From Anabaena minutissima FACHB-250 (GTDB lineage: Bacteria; Cyanobacteriota; Cyanobacteriia; Cyanobacteriales; Nostocaceae): DNA of 64,000 nt. Position 1 is the stretch's first letter; each line of letters begins with the position of its first letter. This document shows positions 62,786 through 64,000 of this stretch, piece after piece. The stretch spans positions 1 to 64,000 of the forward strand of contig NZ_JACJRG010000021.1 of the NCBI RefSeq assembly GCF_014697125.1, in the 5' to 3' direction. A program made the position numbers and the translations under genes. A model generated the notes under the pieces. That model did no database searches. It saw nothing but the letters and a program-made list of their open reading frames with translations, and was not told the origin of the DNA.

Positions 62786-64000
62786 ATGTCGTACGCTCAA
62801 ACGAAAACTCAGGCTAAATCTGGGTATCAAGCCGGGGTTAAAGATTACAGACTAACTTATTACACACCTGATTACACACCTAAAGATACAGATATTCTTG
62901 CTGCTTTCCGGATGACTCCCCAACCCGGAGTTCCACCAGAAGAAGCAGGTGCTGCTGTAGCTGCTGAGTCTTCCACTGGTACTTGGACTACTGTATGGAC
63001 AGACTTACTTACCGACCTAGATCGCTACAAAGGTCGTTGCTACGACATCGAACCAGTTGCAGGCGAAGACAACCAATACATTTGCTACGTTGCTTATCCT
63101 CTAGATTTGTTTGAGGAAGGCTCTGTCACCAATATGTTGACCTCGATTGTAGGTAACGTATTCGGTTTTAAAGCTTTGCGCGCATTGCGTTTAGAAGACT
63201 TACGGATTCCCGTAGCATACTTGAAGACTTTCCAAGGTCCTCCTCACGGTATCCAAGTTGAGCGTGACAAATTAAACAAATACGGTCGTCCTTTGTTGGG
63301 TTGTACAATCAAACCCAAACTAGGTTTGTCTGCTAAGAACTACGGTCGTGCTGTATACGAATGTTTACGTGGTGGTTTGGACTTCACCAAAGATGACGAA
63401 AACATTAACTCTGCACCTTTCCAACGTTGGCGCGATCGCTTCTTGTTTGTAGCAGAAGCCATCCACAAAGCACAAGCAGAAACCGGCGAAATCAAGGGTC
63501 ACTACTTGAACGTCACCGCACCTACCTGCGAACAAATGTTGGAACGGGCTGAGTACGCTAAAGAACTCAAAATGCCCATCGTCATGCATGACTACCTGAC
63601 CGCAGGTTTCACAGCTAACACCACCTTGGCTCATTGGTGTCGTAAGAACGGTATTTTGCTGCACATTCACCGTGCGATGCACGCCGTTATCGACCGTCAA
63701 AAGAACCACGGTATTCACTTCCGTGTATTGGCTAAAACCCTGCGGATGTCTGGTGGTGACCACATTCACACCGGTACAGTTGTTGGTAAATTGGAAGGCG
63801 AACGCGGCATCACAATGGGCTTCGTTGACCTGTTGCGTGAAAACTACGTTGAGCAAGACAAGTCTCGCGGTATCTACTTCACCCAAGACTGGGCTTCTAT
63901 GCCTGGTGTAATGGCAGTTGCTTCCGGTGGTATCCACGTATGGCATATGCCCGCGTTGGTAGAAATCTTCGGTGATGACTCCGTACTACAATTTGGTGGT
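62786..64000 (+). CDS. rbcL: Rubisco large subunit (5' part)
   Basis: The first 405 codons of the ~476-residue large subunit of form I Rubisco, cut by the window edge. The start MSYAQTKTQAKSGYQ at 62786 has GGAAGGA 5 bases ahead. Active-site parts are present: TIKPKLGLS near 174, the carbamylated Lys in GGLDFTKDDEN (residue 202), the HIHRAMHAV His near 294, and loop-6 Lys in VVGKLEGE near 334. No changes in key residues. rbcX and rbcS are expected just beyond the edge. Confidence 0.98.
   Translation, partial: MSYAQTKTQAKSGYQAGVKDYRLTYYTPDYTPKDTDILAAFRMTPQPGVPPEEAGAAVAAESSTGTWTTVWTDLLTDLDRYKGRCYDIEPVAGEDNQYICYVAYPLDLFEEGSVTNMLTSIVGNVFGFKALRALRLEDLRIPVAYLKTFQGPPHGIQVERDKLNKYGRPLLGCTIKPKLGLSAKNYGRAVYECLRGGLDFTKDDENINSAPFQRWRDRFLFVAEAIHKAQAETGEIKGHYLNVTAPTCEQMLERAEYAKELKMPIVMHDYLTAGFTANTTLAHWCRKNGILLHIHRAMHAVIDRQKNHGIHFRVLAKTLRMSGGDHIHTGTVVGKLEGERGITMGFVDLLRENYVEQDKSRGIYFTQDWASMPGVMAVASGGIHVWHMPALVEIFGDDSVLQFGG

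Overview
The window looks like chromosomal DNA of a filamentous, heterocyst-type cyanobacterium (Nostocales, Nostoc/Anabaena-like). Pointers are the split dnaE gene ending in an N-terminal intein half, psaM, rbcL, an ABA4-like and a Psb32-like protein, frequent HIP1 octamers (GCGATCGC), and many heptameric STRR arrays, including one inside the RNase P RNA. The intein half differs at many positions from the Nostoc PCC 7120 and N. punctiforme versions I remember, so I do not assign a species.

Layout. 1-1700: decayed insertion-sequence remnants (a frameshifted IS4-like transposase and a possible IS200/IS605 right end). 1.7-16.1 kb: housekeeping and conserved genes (two small conserved proteins, ABA4-like protein, COG0523 GTPase, CorA, rnpB, RNase III, an oxidoreductase, a histidine kinase, a RibD-like reductase, a GNAT-like protein, a Psb32-like TPM protein, a nucleotidyltransferase). 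16.1-20.2 kb: repeat-rich block with a NACHT NTPase carrying a long pentapeptide tail. 20.3-22.3 kb: two SDR genes.

22.9-32.3 kb: the most notable region, nine same-strand genes that together look like a type IV secretion / mating-pair-formation machine. In order: pilin-like (VirB2), small two-helix protein (VirB3), ATPase (VirB4), exported coiled-coil protein (VirB5 position), polytopic channel protein (VirB6), two related VirB8-like proteins, VirB10-like and VirB9-like. No coupling protein, VirB11 or relaxase is visible. Gene number and order fit what I recall of the cyanobacterial MPF-C class.

32.5-36.8 kb: small proteins and a stress-protein cluster (exported small protein, Dps, glycine-rich membrane protein with ChaB-like end, CsbD, GlsB-type protein). 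37.2-39.5 kb: AmpG-like transporter and BadF-type (GlcNAc) kinase, possibly cell-wall sugar recovery. 39.5-48.7 kb: WD40 protein, FGGY kinase, psaM, a coiled-coil membrane protein, a beta-helix/PT-linker/SLH protein, a PAS-Crp fusion regulator and a DUF442 phosphatase-like protein. 49.8-51.7 kb: a collapsed nifJ pseudogene upstream of an intact dihydroorotate-dehydrogenase-like gene. 52-64 kb: tyrosine phenol-lyase-like enzyme, dnaE N-terminal half with split intein, a methyltransferase-HIT fusion with an altered HIT motif, Uma2-type protein, panB, a propeller protein, and the 5' part of rbcL behind an NtcA-like site.

The intergenic spaces are rich in dispersed elements: a palindrome family with at least seven copies, three types of MITE-like elements with terminal inverted repeats, a repeat pair in which one copy carries a 66-bp insertion, heptamer arrays, and a 10-copy 21-bp array. 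Several of these elements reach into coding sequence.
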